Assembly (NCBI GenBank): GCA_031310005.1
Contig: CM062383.1
Span: 3,348,001 to 3,412,000 of the forward strand
DNA length: 64,000 nucleotides
Direction of reading: 5' to 3'
From: Dactylellina haptotyla
Lineage: Eukaryota > Ascomycota > Orbiliomycetes > Orbiliales > Orbiliaceae
Positions 33,946 to 45,766 of this stretch are shown one piece after another (positions within the stretch are counted from its first letter, which is position 1; every line of letters begins with the position of its first letter). The notes beneath the pieces are model-generated. The model was not told the origin of the DNA. It was given only the letters and a program-made list of their open reading frames with translations, and did no database searches. A program made the position numbers and the translations under genes.

Positions 33946-34453
33946 TAGCTAGGATACTCAGCCCAGTTGGCAGTCCGCTTTGAGTATTGAGTTTATTTTA
34001 CATATGTGAGGCATAACGCCTACGTACAATCAATTCTAAGACTAAATATACTGTGATTGCTTGAATATTTTCGCGTTGACTTGATGAATTTTAAGGTCCC
34101 ACCAATTGTGATTAGCGGGGTGGCCGAAGGCCCGAATCTTTCTACACTCGACTGGATTGCGATTTGGGTCTCTTAGATACACATTTTGCTAACGGTTTCA
34201 CAGATATAGTTCGGTATATACAAACGACTTCTAAAGTTCGCAAACGATCTGACTGGGAGACTATCAGTTGTGCTTCGTTGAAGCCCGGAACGAGATCAAG
34301 CCCGGAACGAGATCAAGCTTGCAAGTTCTGACCTTTAGCTTGTTTATAGCTAGCTATAGAGCTCCGGAGCTCCGGTTGTATAGAATATATAGCATAATTC
34401 CCCAAAATTTTGAAATAATCCTTCAAAATATAGCCCTAAGATGTATCTCCCAA
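33946..34453. other. Convergent intergenic region
   Basis: 3' regions of apl6 and of the protease gene. It contains the 17-bp tandem duplication listed separately and AT-rich sequence. No gene was seen. Confidence 0.6.
34281..34314. repeat. 17-bp tandem duplication, two copies
   Basis: The unit AAGCCCGGAACGAGATC occurs twice in direct succession without change, followed by AAGC. It is a simple recent duplication in non-coding DNA. Confidence 0.85.
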
Positions 34454-35464
34454 TTATTCAAGAAGAATTGGCCGCTCACTGGATCCTTCGTTCATTTCAT
34501 TCGCATTATTATATCCTGAGCCTACTCTGTGGGGATCTTCGCACTCTCTCAGGAACTCAACTACAGCGTCCCACGCGACCCCTCTTCTCATTCCCGTCTC
34601 ATCATCCCAGCTTGAATGCATCCCAACTAGATTTCCATTATTCCTCAGGCACAATGGAGCTCCGCTATGACCCCAGTACGTCCAACAATCATGCATCAAA
34701 GCCCCAATATCACTATTATCTTGCACATCCGCATCTCCCGCAATTCCCCGATACCGCCCAAAACTCATATGAAGCACATCATAACCAGTCTTTCTCCCAG
34801 GCTCCTCGCATTCGAGGTCCTCGTCACCAGGATGGCCGATGCAGATCATTTGGGCATTAACCTTTGGCTTCGTTGAAGATACGCTAATGAAAGGAAAGCT
34901 GGTCCAATTGGTCTCTTGACTTGTTGGTATTGCTGTCAGTGCCGGCGAAGTAGTTTCTGCAGCTACTATCTGCAGTAATGCTATATCCCTAATAGGATCA
35001 TACGCTATGCATTTCGCCTTTACTACCCGTCCGGAGGCGAAGATAAGCCATTTGAACCGATTGTCCTCTAGATCCTCGGGTTCTTCGGAAACACAATGTG
35101 AACATGTCAAAAGTAATCCCGTGGGGGATATGCAAAAAGCTGTTCCCGCTTCCTTTTGGGCGAATACTAATGTCGCAGAAAGTGGAGTCTGCAGGTGTAC
35201 GTCGACAAGCGAAGCGAGCGCGAGAGGAGTGGATGCCTTCAAAAGGCGTTGTTTCTGTTGCAAAAGTGATATGTCCCGTTTTCTCAGCCCCGTAAATTTT
35301 GGTGTTAGCGTCGAGGATGGCGGTAATGAAGATATCGGTGGGTGACAAAGTGTAACTTGGGAGGCCACTGCGACCAGATCCTCGGTTTCTTGGACAAGGG
35401 AGGCCGCTTTTTGTGCCAAACTGCGGGTGCTGCGGCGGGTTCCCGGCTTGGTATCCCCTGCCAT
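34454..35464 (-). CDS. Trypsin-like (HtrA-type fold) serine protease domain protein
   Basis: Single exon of 336 residues from ATG. A plausible catalytic triad is seen: His123 in LLLTCSHCVS, Asp160 in PIRDIALLQIV, and Ser267 in YWGHSGAPLC (GxSG). Ala/Thr-rich strands around GTAFCISPTGLLLT match the start of a Trypsin_2-type domain. No signal peptide, membrane segment or PDZ domain is visible, so it is probably intracellular. The N-terminal 80 residues are basic and polar. Fungal proteins of this kind are poorly characterised, and substrate and pathway are unknown. Confidence 0.8.
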   Translation of the reverse strand: MAGDTKPGTRRSTRSLAQKAASLVQETEDLVAVASQVTLCHPPISSLPPSSTLTPKFTGLRKRDISLLQQKQRLLKASTPLALASLVDVHLQTPLSATLVFAQKEAGTAFCISPTGLLLTCSHCVSEEPEDLEDNRFKWLIFASGRVVKAKCIAYDPIRDIALLQIVAAETTSPALTAIPTSQETNWTSFPFISVSSTKPKVNAQMICIGHPGDEDLECEEPGRKTGYDVLHMSFGRYRGIAGDADVQDNSDIGALMHDCWTYWGHSGAPLCLRNNGNLVGMHSSWDDETGMRRGVAWDAVVEFLRECEDPHRVGSGYNNANEMNEGSSERPILLE

Positions 35465-36152
35465 ATTGTTATCTTCGTAAGCCGAGGATTCTGCAGATCA
35501 AGAGACTCGAAGAGCTTGAGAGCTCGGTGGGTCTTATTTATTTCATGATGCAGGTGTGCCGAATCACCCAACTGTCGCTTTCAGATGCCAATCCCATCTT
35601 CCTGCGCTGTCGCAGATGTCTGCATGCATGCGACGCAGGTCGGGATTTTGGATCCTGCGCTGGCGTGTTGCGTTTAAACGCATGGACCTCATCACGGTTA
35701 TTCGGGCACCATAGGTAGAAGATTTGAATTCCTGCCCAAAGCCTTTCTATAGCGAAAGTTTCGAGTTTGTAGGACCTTGTCTAGTATTTGAATTGATATC
35801 GCCTACATTGGAAATTTCAATTTCAATTCCGATTATTATATGCTGTCTTCTCTTTCTTTCTCTAGCTTCTCCTAAACACCGTCTGCCATGCAGAATTACA
35901 ATTATTAGGAAGCTTCAGAAAATTCTCGAGATCTATTAATGAATTAGAATTAGGATGTAATAGCGGAGAAATAAACTCCCGTAAAGAAATGTAACATGCG
36001 GGCTCAAATTCAGCATTGCCCTAAACCATTCGCACCTTAAAGCACCCCGAGATCTATATCTATAACTTTATAGAAATAAAAACACCCAGAACTCCTCAGA
36101 AATAAATTGACATTAGTCAATGGGGAGATCATAATGCTGAGATAAGAGCCAC
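35465..36152. other. Intergenic region
   Basis: About 0.7 kb between two same-strand genes, holding the upstream region of the protease gene and the 3' region of the next. AT-rich in places; no gene supported. Confidence 0.55.
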
Positions 36153-37880
36153 TCAACCTCTATCAAGATCATGCATCTTAGCATCGTCTACTGACTGCTC
36201 AGCTTCGTTTGTATCTTGTGTCTCCCTTAGCTGATGGAGTCTCTCAAGATCTACCGGACCAGACCTGACCCCGTGCCGCCTATCCCATTCCTCTGCCCAT
36301 TGAACGATAACTTCTTCTGTCAAAGTGAGTTTCCTTTTAAACTCAACTTCCAGGCAGCGACCTTTACCCGTCCAGATGAAACCTGGCTCTGGTTCGCAGT
36401 GGATTACTTTTGGTTTGACCCTAGCAAAACCTGTCGCCGCTGCTTTCGCAATCTGCTCACCGAAGCTTCTCCTCTTGTCTTCCATTGTTCGTTTCGTTGG
36501 AGACATAGATTTATTGTTAACCCCTCTGCGCTCGGATGGGCTTCCAATCTGGTTCTCCCTAGGGATTTCACCGAGACTCACGAGACGTTGATCTTCTGGA
36601 GAAGGACCAGATTGAAGATCTGGTCCCCAACGTGACTGCCTTTTCGCGGCTCGTGGCGATGCAGATGAAATCGGCGGAGGACTTGATGCCATTCGCTTGC
36701 CTGTATTCATCAACGAAAGTTTCTTCTTGGCATCGTCTCTTCGGCTCACAGCTGGCTCGGGTGAAGATGATTCGTCTCTAAAGAACAAATCATCTTGCTC
36801 AGACCGTTCTGGCGGTGCAGATAATCGACCTCGTCTCATTTCCTTGTGAGTTTCAGGATCGACTGTGCGAGCGCGGACAGATGTGCTACCTGGGGGACGA
36901 GGTTTTGGCTCTTGATTTTTTTTTGGGTGGGAACTGTGAGGAGGCTTTGGGAGGTTATTTCCTGTTTTTAGCAAGGACGATCGTTGAAGCGCAAATGGGT
37001 TGTCATAATTGTCATCAGGCTCCTGTACCAGTTTAAGATCACGATTGTCAGGTAGTTGGGGTTTCTGGCCTGCTCCTGCGTCTGAAGCAACCACCTGCTT
37101 GGTCCGTTGTAGGGCTTCCGAAACACCCAGCTTAGTGGCTTCCTTTGTATATTTGCTTCCAAGATCTGCGCTCCAAACGATCATGTTTTGGGAGCTGCAA
37201 AGAGACATCATCTCAAGCTTGAGTCTTTCAAAGTCTTTTGCATCGCTGGCGAACAGTTTGATGATAGTTGGGAGCTTAAGCCAACTCTTGGGTGTCTCTG
37301 GTTGTTTATCATAGTCTTGGGCATCTTTTGGGGGATCCCATTCCCATGCATGCTACTCAAATGCAAATGTCAGTCAAGCTAACGAAATGGGACGATAGGG
37401 ATCACCCACAAGAATATATACGAGGATGCATTGGCCATATTTCTCATCAAAAAAACTCGAAACGACTGCTCTGTGGATTCTTATAGCAAAGCGATACTTG
37501 GGATTGCTCGATAGGTATGCAAGATCCAGGCAAAACTGAGGCACAGTGGCTGTCTTTGATATCCCTTTGTTTGAATTCGGAGTTTGAACTTTCTGGCTCA
37601 CTGGGACACTGGATTGATATATATGTTAACAAAGCTGTAGGAACGAGATTGGAATCTTTGTTAAAACTTACTATTTGGTTTTCCATTGTAGCTTAGGTTT
37701 CCCTGTAATTTTTCTTCCATCTGCCAATTCGAAATATGCCCATTGCTGTTTATGCCCATCCAATGTTCTGGAGCTTTGTACCACAAGCTGGCCACTAGTT
37801 GAGAGTTCGGCGTGGTTATAGAATTTGAAGGTTGATGTAGAACCTGTCTCACAGCCATCATAGCGAAATGGGACCTCCAT
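36153..37880 (-). CDS. Unrecognised protein, mostly disordered middle, conserved-looking ends
   Basis: Three exons, 37880-37672, 37608-37410 and 37352-36153, all in frame, giving 535 residues. The N-terminal part (MEVPFRYDGCETGSTSTFKF onward) looks like a folded beta-rich domain. The middle (about 200-400) is Pro-, Ser- and Arg-rich and probably disordered. The C-terminal part has GFIWTGKGRCLEVEFKRKLT and EEWDRRHGV and looks folded again. An in-frame ATG at 37976 could add 32 residues. I preferred 37880 because the extra stretch is of low quality. No family was recognised. Confidence 0.6.
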
Positions 37881-38865
37881 TTTACTGAATTGTGGAGATG
37901 TACATGTAGCCAACGGTGGACAGTTTGGTTCTGTGGAAAGTTGTGCACGGTCTGAATTGTAATGAGGCTGGAACATTCGGCCAGACACTGGGGTTAAGTA
38001 CTCGTATGTGGTGTCCCGCCGAGGGAATGCAAGCACCCGCCATTGTCACCGCTGCCAGCAACATTATTTTTTTGGCTTTGATTAATTTTCCCACGCCAGC
38101 GCGCACTTGGTTGCACTGGCTTGTTGCACGTTCTCGTTTCCGCTGGTGATGCACATGTTCTGTTGGAGTTCGCACGTTTCCGTGACGGACTCCAACAGGA
38201 CAAGAAAAAAGTTCATTGTTTGTGTTGATAACGCTCGAAAATCGAGGCTACTATGTTCGTATAAATAGGAATTGTTGGATCCTTCTCCCGTTTGCGGCTT
38301 CTGATTGACGTCTCGTGCCGTTCGCCGACAGGGCAGTATTTATAATGTGAAATTTCGGATATTAATATTCCGGCCCAGCATCTGGGGACTTTCGATTGGG
38401 ATCACTGTTGTGAGGATTATCCAAATTGCAAATCGACGAGACTTGCAGGAATCTGTTATCTGAATACTCGAGCTCGCCAAACGGTGAACAATTCGAATCG
38501 AACAGGCTCGCGATTATCTGACATAATTAAATACAAAACCTTTCTTAGCCAACATTCGTGCTTTGTTCTGCCATGTTAACTTATCCGAAATGTCGTTGCG
38601 AAAACGAAGGCGCATCGGCGGTGGGCGAGGAGGCCGCAAAGAGTAATTTCGGTGCCCGCAACACAGGTCGATCAGTCAACGTGGGTGAAGCTCCTCAAAT
38701 TGCTCGAGCGCCCAGAAACCTTCTCATTCACAATTATAAAAAGGCCACCTCGACAATCAATCCTTCGGCCAACTCTATGTGCAGGCTTTTTGACTCAGGT
38801 AACTCGAATTCATCGAACCAACTTCAGCCATTCCGGCCAGAACCACCTACAGCGGAAAAATTAAT
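37881..38865. other. Divergent intergenic region, possible upstream exon
   Basis: Upstream of the 37880 gene (minus) and of the 38866 candidate (plus). An open frame on plus from ATG 38573 to 38950 overlaps the latter in another frame. A short basic frame (MSLRKRRRIGGGRGGRK) starts at 38588. Either could be part of a spliced first exon, but I could not find a convincing join. Confidence 0.4.
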
Positions 38866-39225
38866 ATGCCTAGCCGACATTGCATGGATCTTAGAGATGA
38901 GAAACACTCGGATTTTCTCGACGCATATGAAGAGGAAACCAACCGCCTGACCGAAGAGCTGTGCGCTAGACGCCAGGAGCTAGAACATCAAATGGGAGAA
39001 CTCATGAAGATATATCCAGACAGAGAAGAAGAGCTCATTGCCGTTGACGACGAGATATTCTCCCTTAGCGAAAAACTCAAGATACAATTGAAAGCTCAGG
39101 ATGAGATTCTTTCGGACAAGGATGATAATAAATCTTGGAGGATCACTTACAAGGATGCTAGTAAAATAGATCCAGAGCATGAATACCAAAAGAAACCAGG
39201 GCTATTTCGGAAATCCTGGCACTGA
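38866..39225 (+). CDS. Small coiled-coil protein (hypothetical)
   Basis: Open frame of 119 residues from ATG. It is strongly charged and helical: the stretch from about 10 to 85 is full of Glu, Lys and Leu with heptad-like spacing (EEETNRLTEELCARRQELEH, LSEKLKIQLKAQDEIL). The composition is unlike random frames nearby, which supports a real exon, perhaps the last one of a spliced gene. Function unknown. Confidence 0.4.
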   Translation: MPSRHCMDLRDEKHSDFLDAYEEETNRLTEELCARRQELEHQMGELMKIYPDREEELIAVDDEIFSLSEKLKIQLKAQDEILSDKDDNKSWRITYKDASKIDPEHEYQKKPGLFRKSWH

Positions 39226-39499
39226 TAAAAGTTTCGTGCAACACTCCCATGAATAAAGGTTTAGACCCCCCAGGTGGTTAGAATGGGTCGATTTTGCGAT
39301 TCAAAAGAGCCACAGGAGACGGGAAGTGGAGCATATCAAAGAGGCAGGAACCTATTTTTCAGGATATATCATTGACGAGAGAGAAAAAAAAACGAAATTT
39401 CATTCCTTAATGTAAAAAGCTTTATAAGGAATTGGTTCTCCCGTAGAAATAAAATAGAAATAATTCGGGAATTTTGATCTTTCCCCGGGTTCCCTGTCT

Positions 39500-41096
39500 C
39501 TAACCAACCTGCCCTTCTATCTGCAGTTCCGCAAAAAGCTCCCCCGTGTTGTCAATACTCGACATCGCATTGTCGAACTTTACCTTTTCAGTGCCCCACC
39601 TCGCGATTCCATCCTCATCTGATAAAACCCGACACGATTCAAGAAGCCGGTCAACGATTTCCTCTTTCTGCGCATCAAACATGGCAAAGTTATGCTTAAC
39701 GGTGTAGAAGCTTTCGATTAAATTGAAACATGTTTCCAGCTCGTCCCGTGCGTCCCCATGATCTCCAAGAAAGAAAGACGACTTTCCCGCGTAATAAAGT
39801 CCTTTGATCATGAAATAATGTCTCTGCCAAGGGTCGTCTTCTACACGGATTAAGCTTGCTCTTTGTGTGAGTATTATTGAGTGCTCCCTAGCTTCCAAGT
39901 ATCTTCCCCACTTGAAAAGAGTTGCCACACGGATCCGAATAACGTCTAATGGCCGGCGATCTGATACGCCAAACTTGTGATCTAGGATCGAGAGCGCTGG
40001 CAAGACGTCACTCAAGTCAACCCAATCTCCCAGTCTCAAACGCCTTCTTGCCATATCCATGTGCATAACAAAGGTGTTGTAGCAGGAATCCCCAAGATAA
40101 TGCTCGAAGAGGTCTATAAAGCAACCGATGATAATTTCTTCGAGATGCGGCATCTGTTCTAGACTTACTTTGCCCAAACTCCGGTACATCGCAGCCCTGG
40201 GATGGGATCGAGATTGTTGCATACTGCTACCTAGGTTCGAAGCCACGGATTTTAAAATTTCCGCGGCGCCGGGGTGTTGCAACTCTCGTAGGTCGTTTAT
40301 AGTTGTAACTATATTGAACAAGTGGTCGTGGTAGTCGCCTTTTACCAAGGTTTCTACCCTGTCGAACGCCTGACGCCAGCAAACGCCGCCGTTATATCTA
40401 TCACCTGCAGCGAAATAAGAACAGCCCGTCTGAATAAACGATCCAAACTTCATTAAAGATTGGACCTCCGCATCTTGGTCTTCTGAGCTGATAATTATAT
40501 TCTGGTTGTTTCGAATCCTCCAAATCTTGCTGTCGAAAGAGCTCTTAATGTATACTCTGAGCTCGTAGCCAAACTTTTCGAGTATATTGAAAACGTCTGG
40601 CGGCGGTGTCCGCTGAAGATTCACAGGGGACACAATTGACGACGCTGCAGCAGTACCTGCGTGCCGCCCTGCAGAGGATCCAGATGAAGTGGTGGAGTAT
40701 TCGAGACTTCGTATACGATTCTTTCTACGATAACGTTCAACTCTTGCCTTCTTGTCGTTGGCGAAAGACTCTGTTGGATCCCGATGTATCGTTATTCCCT
40801 GCTTTTCTTGCTCCCGTAACACAGAGAGCACCTCGCTCCGACTCGTATTCCTCTTGAACCCCCATTTCTTGAGACGAGCTTTATACCGTGCTGGTCTAAA
40901 ATAGCAGCCGGGTCAGTGGCAGTCTCCAAGAAACTTGTATTATGCTGTTCGATTCGAAATCAAATTCTTACGTTGCAGTGACACCGTGATCTTTTTCAAT
41001 CTTTGCTATGATATCCGTTAATTTCAGACGTGTGGCAGTATCGGGATTGTTGTAAAGCTCAAGGATTTGTCCTTTGAAATCGTCAATTGAGGACAT
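39500..41096 (-). CDS. Clr5-domain protein
   Basis: Two exons, 41096-40972 and 40895-39500, joined at Thr42, giving 506 residues. The N-terminus (MSSIDDFKGQILELYNN... through ARYKARLKKWGFKRN) is a Clr5 domain (about 4-58), a DNA-binding-like helical module named after the fission-yeast silencing factor Clr5 and very common in filamentous fungi. The rest (about 150-500) is helical with repeat-like features, for example FNIVTTINDLRELQHPG and GLYYAGKSSFFLGDHGDARDELETC, resembling TPR-type helices. The cellular role is unknown; a chromatin or transcription role is inferred only from the domain. Confidence 0.85.
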
Positions 41097-42218
41097 TGTT
41101 ATACACCTCCAACGCAAAATCGTCGTTTGTATCCCGTCTCGTTTCCAGACGGGGCAGTTTTCCTTCTGGTCTGGTCTCGCGGGGTTCTGGTCCGTTTGTA
41201 TTTATAGGTAGCCAACTACAGTTATCCGCATTTGGACCGAACCGTGATTCTCTTAGATGAAAAGGCTACGCCAATGACAGAGAAGAAGTTCTTAATTAAA
41301 GCAGCATCTGTTACTATCAATTCTTGAAGCACAACTTTATAGATGCAAGGTGATGGAGAATATATTAAACGCGGATTAGTAATTCCAGCAGGGCAGGGAG
41401 TTTGCGATATTCGAGATCCTGGAAGGCTGTAGGAATTTTAATGCATATAATGGAGAAGCAAAGCGTACCCACCTTTGTATACATGCATACAAGGCGACTA
41501 GAATTCATTTACTTGCTTATCTTCGACACGTGAACTAATTGGTTGGTTCTCATTTAATCAATCAAATATCCTGCTTGGATTCTCAAAATCACTATTACGC
41601 TTAGAACCGGATCCATGAACCTATAGTCAGACACATATTGATTCAAGCGTCCTGCGAGCCTCATTATCACAACCGATTCCGCCTTTAAGGTATACGGTTG
41701 GCCAAAGCCAAATAAGCAGCAACACAAATTTGCATGCTGGGGTTCTGTCAAATAGAGTTCATGAAACTGATTCTTCTATCAGCTTATATATATGACTTTC
41801 TACATAAGCTATGCTCTTTAGATTGTGATTTTATAATATGGATTTAAGACTTAAATAAAAGAGCGAATATCCTAACTTCTTGACGACTTAGGCCCTTAGC
41901 ATCTAGACTGCTATGAATCTTTGTATCAACGGAAAGTAATTAGAGCAGGAATCCGTTCGAATTATGCAGGTATACGCAATATCTGGAAGGACCCAAAATC
42001 CTCCTAAATGCATAAATTGCACACACTGATGCATTATGTATTCAAACGAGCGGAAAGACTTAAGGAACGGCTGTGCCAAACAGAACTAGAGTATCCAGCA
42101 GACATCAACATTGTGGCGGGCAAAAGAAAGTACTCGTGATTCCAGGTGCAGATACCCACGCGTGTACTGGGTGCTTTTAAGCACGGGGTAATGAGAATGT
42201 ATCATGACCCTACTTAAA
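41097..42218. other. Intergenic region, about 1.1 kb
   Basis: Upstream region of the Clr5 gene and downstream region of the 42219-43063 gene. No supported gene. Confidence 0.55.
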
Positions 42219-43063
42219 TTACGAACGGTTCCGGTTTGAGCTCTTGGCTTTGTTGCCTATGCTTTCCTTGCTCAGTACTAGTTGTTCATCGGATCCTCCG
42301 AGGTTTGATAAGGCCACGCCCAGATTAGCACTATGAATGTTGGTATAATCCGAAAACCACCCAGAGGTATCAATTACTATAGTCATGCCATGACGTTGTT
42401 CTAAGTAAGCTTCAGAGTAACTTACAGCATAAACAAATGGATATACCAAACTTGAACTAACTCACGTGGAAGGTTTCCTTTTTTTGGTGGAATAGTACGC
42501 ATGCCAATCTTTGCGTGCTTGGACTTCGGAAGTGGAAGATACTGCTGCTCTATAATCTCTCCAGCTGCATCCACGACATCGCCCTCCAGCTCACCCTTGC
42601 GTATATTCATCGGCTGTTGCATTTTATCCTCCTTGACGATTTCTGCAATGCATAGAATGGCTCCATCTCCACAGTTCTTAATGCACCTATCATCTGGGAT
42701 TGGTGGAATGGACCATCCCCGCCTGCTAGCCTCTCTTTGAGAGAACATATCTTCAATATCATTGACTGTATCAGTTCCACACTGTTTGGTGGCTGGCTCC
42801 ACCTTAACCGTAGAGTTTTGAAGGACGTATGCAGTAACCACAGCCGTTACCTCCGACCCAATAGTTTCATCAGGAATGTCTCGGCGGGCCGATCCGTTTC
42901 CGAGAGCTTGTTTGCGAAATTTTTCCTCAGAAGAGCAGGCCAGCTCTTCTGCCTTATCAACCAGAAAGCTAGGGTCACACTCGGTAGGGTAATACCCACT
43001 ATCATCGGAATAACTATCCGATATAGCATCTGCCAAATGAGAGCTACGGTTCTGGACACCCAT
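42219..43063 (-). CDS. Hypothetical acidic protein, two exons
   Basis: Proposed exons are 43063-42466 (ATG, donor GTGAGT) and 42400-42219 (acceptor CTTAG), joined in frame to give 259 residues. The sequence is polar with a Ser/Asp/Tyr-rich start (SDSYSDDSGYYPTECDPS). It has no hydrophobic segment and no recognised domain. The intact frame of about 200 codons supports exon 1; the second exon is less certain. Confidence 0.45.
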
Positions 43064-44015
43064 GATATTTCCGAGTGTAGATTCTAAGCGACTTGGGCAG
43101 GGCCAAGAATATATAAAGCTCCGAAGAGAGCCTTGATGGGGTATTGAGGACTGAAGATATTTCTTTAGAATATAAGTTTATAGCTGACGCTAAAAGCCAG
43201 TGTAGTTCCAGAGTTGACTGTCCGGGCTGTTCTGATTGATTGAGCTTGGAATTGGAGCTCCTGGGAAGACTGTGAAGACTCTGGAGATGGGAACACCCCA
43301 TCTTATAGACAAATTCTTGCGAAACCGTAACTTCACAGCAAAGGAAGGTTTGATGAATTCGAATAAATGCAAAGAGCCAACTCCGGTTCCTTTCGAACTC
43401 AAGCACGGTGCTCCTTTGTATGTCTCTATCGCGCGCGCGATAGCTCGATGTGAGTACGTTCCACCTTTGCGCTTTTGTAGATGTTTCGTTCGCACGCTAC
43501 AACGGATGTCGTGAAGTTGATCACGATATTAGATATAAGTTGAGCTCAATTGAGGATATCCAAGGAGAATGACCTTATAAGGCTGTGGCACAATCCATTG
43601 AGGGACAGCCAATAAGAGGGGCAAACCGTGCAGGGTCGCCAACCAATAATAAATTTCTTGGTCTACTTTCTCCCAGGGCCAATCATTGGAGACACTATTC
43701 CGGATGCAGTATTTTATGATATTCCCGTATTTGGCTATTTTGTAACTGAATATTGACGGGCTTTTGGGCTGAATATGATTTTCGGCCATTGAGAAAGACG
43801 TTATCTCCTCTCACCATCTTGCAACCTCCGGATAATATTGCAAATAACCAGCAGACAGATATAAGTTTTCACAACCGCTGAAAGCACTTGGAAGTCGGCC
43901 GCTCAAGTAAAACACTTGCTGTTGTGGGTGCTTCTCGCGAACGACAACACGCGCGCCAAAACGAACCTTCGTCTGTGCAACATCGAACCTCGCTCACATC
44001 AGTTCCATCGCAACC
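43064..44015. other. Intergenic region, about 1 kb
   Basis: Divergent promoter region between the 43063 gene (minus) and bub3 (plus). It contains a perfect 18-bp palindrome (listed separately). Small frames at 43236-43514 are unsupported. Confidence 0.55.
43426..43443. repeat. 18-bp perfect palindrome with CG core
   Basis: CTATCGCGCGCGCGATAG is its own reverse complement, with an alternating CG core. It lies in the divergent promoter region about 580 bp upstream of bub3. It could be a regulatory site or a chance structure. Confidence 0.7.
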
Positions 44016-45244
44016 ATGTCAAGTAAGTCTGCTGTCCTCGTCGGCCTTCTCACATAGCCGCCCATGCTGATCCACCAAACACCGTACTAACAGCCTTGTT
44101 GCAGACAATTTCGAAGTCCCTACTACTATCTCCGATGCTATCTCGTCGGTGAACTACTCGCCCGTCGAGTCTACCAACTTGCTGGTCTCTTCATGGGACC
44201 AAACACTGCGATTAATCGACACACACGCCGGCACTAGCGGCCGCGAACTTCTTCAAATTGATTCGCAGGCTCCACTTCTAGACGCATGCTTTGCGGGTAG
44301 TGATGGGAAGACTGCGGTGGGCGGGGGCCTGGATCAGGCGGTCAAATTGTACGTAGCTCCGTTCTTTCAGTCGCTCACGATGTAAAAAACTAACATAGCT
44401 TGAAACGAAATGGTGTAGTTTTGACCTTTCCCGCGCCCAGCTAACATCCACTTTGTCTTCCCACTCCTCCGCGGTCAAATCCATCTGCTACAATTCCGAA
44501 TTATCGACAGTAATCTCCGGTTCCTGGGACCGCACCCTGCACTTACACTCCACGCAATCCCAGTCTCACACATCCTCGCACACCCTCCCGCACAAGATAT
44601 TCTCGCTATCGACAATCCAGAATAAACTTGTGGTCGCCATGGCGTCCCGTTCAATTCACATATACGACCTACGAAACATGTCGGAGCCCTTCCAGCGGCG
44701 CGAGTCCTCGTTGAAATTCATGACGAGGACGGTCAGGTGTATGCCGAACGGCGAAGGATACGCGAGCAGCAGCATAGAAGGCCGTGTTGCCGTCGAATTC
44801 TTCGATCCGAGCAAGGAGAGTCAGAGTAGGAAGTATGCGTTCAAATGTCACAGACAGCCGGAAGGAGATGTGGATGTAGTATACCCGGTTAACGCTTTGG
44901 CGTTCCACCCCCAGTACGTCATTTAATTCTTCCCTCTATCACCCTGTTATTTTAAATATATAGGAATGCGACTAATAATAGTGAATAGGTACGGTACTTT
45001 TGCCTCGGGTGGCGGGGACGGCGTGGTCGCTTTGTGGGACGGTGTGGCGAAGAGAAGGTTGAGGCAGTACCCAAAATATCCCGCATCGATAGCGGCGATG
45101 GGTTTCTCCCACGATGGGAGGTATTTAGCTATCGCGTCGTGTAATGGGTTCGAAGACGGAAAAGAGACCGTCTCCAACCAAGAGAACAAGCTTTTCATAC
45201 GAGAGATGGGAGATAACGAGGCTAAGCCGAAAAGCATGGGATAG
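44016..45244 (+). CDS. bub3: Spindle checkpoint WD40 protein Bub3
   Basis: Four exons, 44016-44022, 44105-44348, 44419-44913 and 44989-45244, giving 333 residues. The first coding exon is only 7 nt (ATG TCA A). WD40 repeats are visible: SSVNYSPVESTNLLVSSWDQT, SAVKSICYNSELSTVISGSWD and VNALAFHPQYGTFASGGGDG. The Bub3 family block IEGRVAVEFFD ... YAFKCHRQPEGDVDVVYPVN is clear. Bub3 binds Bub1 and Mad3/BubR1 through their GLEBS motifs and holds the checkpoint at unattached kinetochores. The protein ends KSMG. All splice signals are GT-AG. Confidence 0.93.
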
Positions 45245-45766
45245 ATCCCATGTACATATGAAGAAATATGCATTTCTTGGGACATGGAGTTCGTTAGTTA
45301 AAAGAGTTTTGGAGCTAGTGTGTTTACGAGGGAAGATCGGGCTATCAGAAGGGTCTCATTGGCGAATAATCTATAATACAAGAAGTCGTCGTCCCCGTAG
45401 AGCTAAAAGATTTTCTTTTGTCAAAGAAAAAAATCTATAGTTCGTATCTATCTTTCCCTTTCTTTCTTTTTTTCTTCTGCGTGACCTCGAAGGAAAGAAA
45501 TCCCAGTCGTACCACACACGCCTGTAGCCGTTGCCGATGAGGAGAGAGATTATAAGGTGGAGTAAAACAACAAGGACAAGCAAGCGATGATGGTAAAACA
45601 CGAAGAACATAAGAGAATGTAAAGCACCAGCACCCAAAATAAACAAGTCAACAACCTGCTTTTTATGTTTCTAATATGTACAGTTCATTCGGCAAGAGGG
45701 GTAAATGGAAGCCGATAGGTCGTTAGATTTTGGAATGAATTGTTTTTCAATGGGTATAAGCAATAT
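45245..45766. other. Convergent intergenic region
   Basis: 3' regions of bub3 and tom20. A pyrimidine-rich stretch (CTTTCCCTTTCTTTC type) lies near 45450-45475. No gene was seen. Confidence 0.6.
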
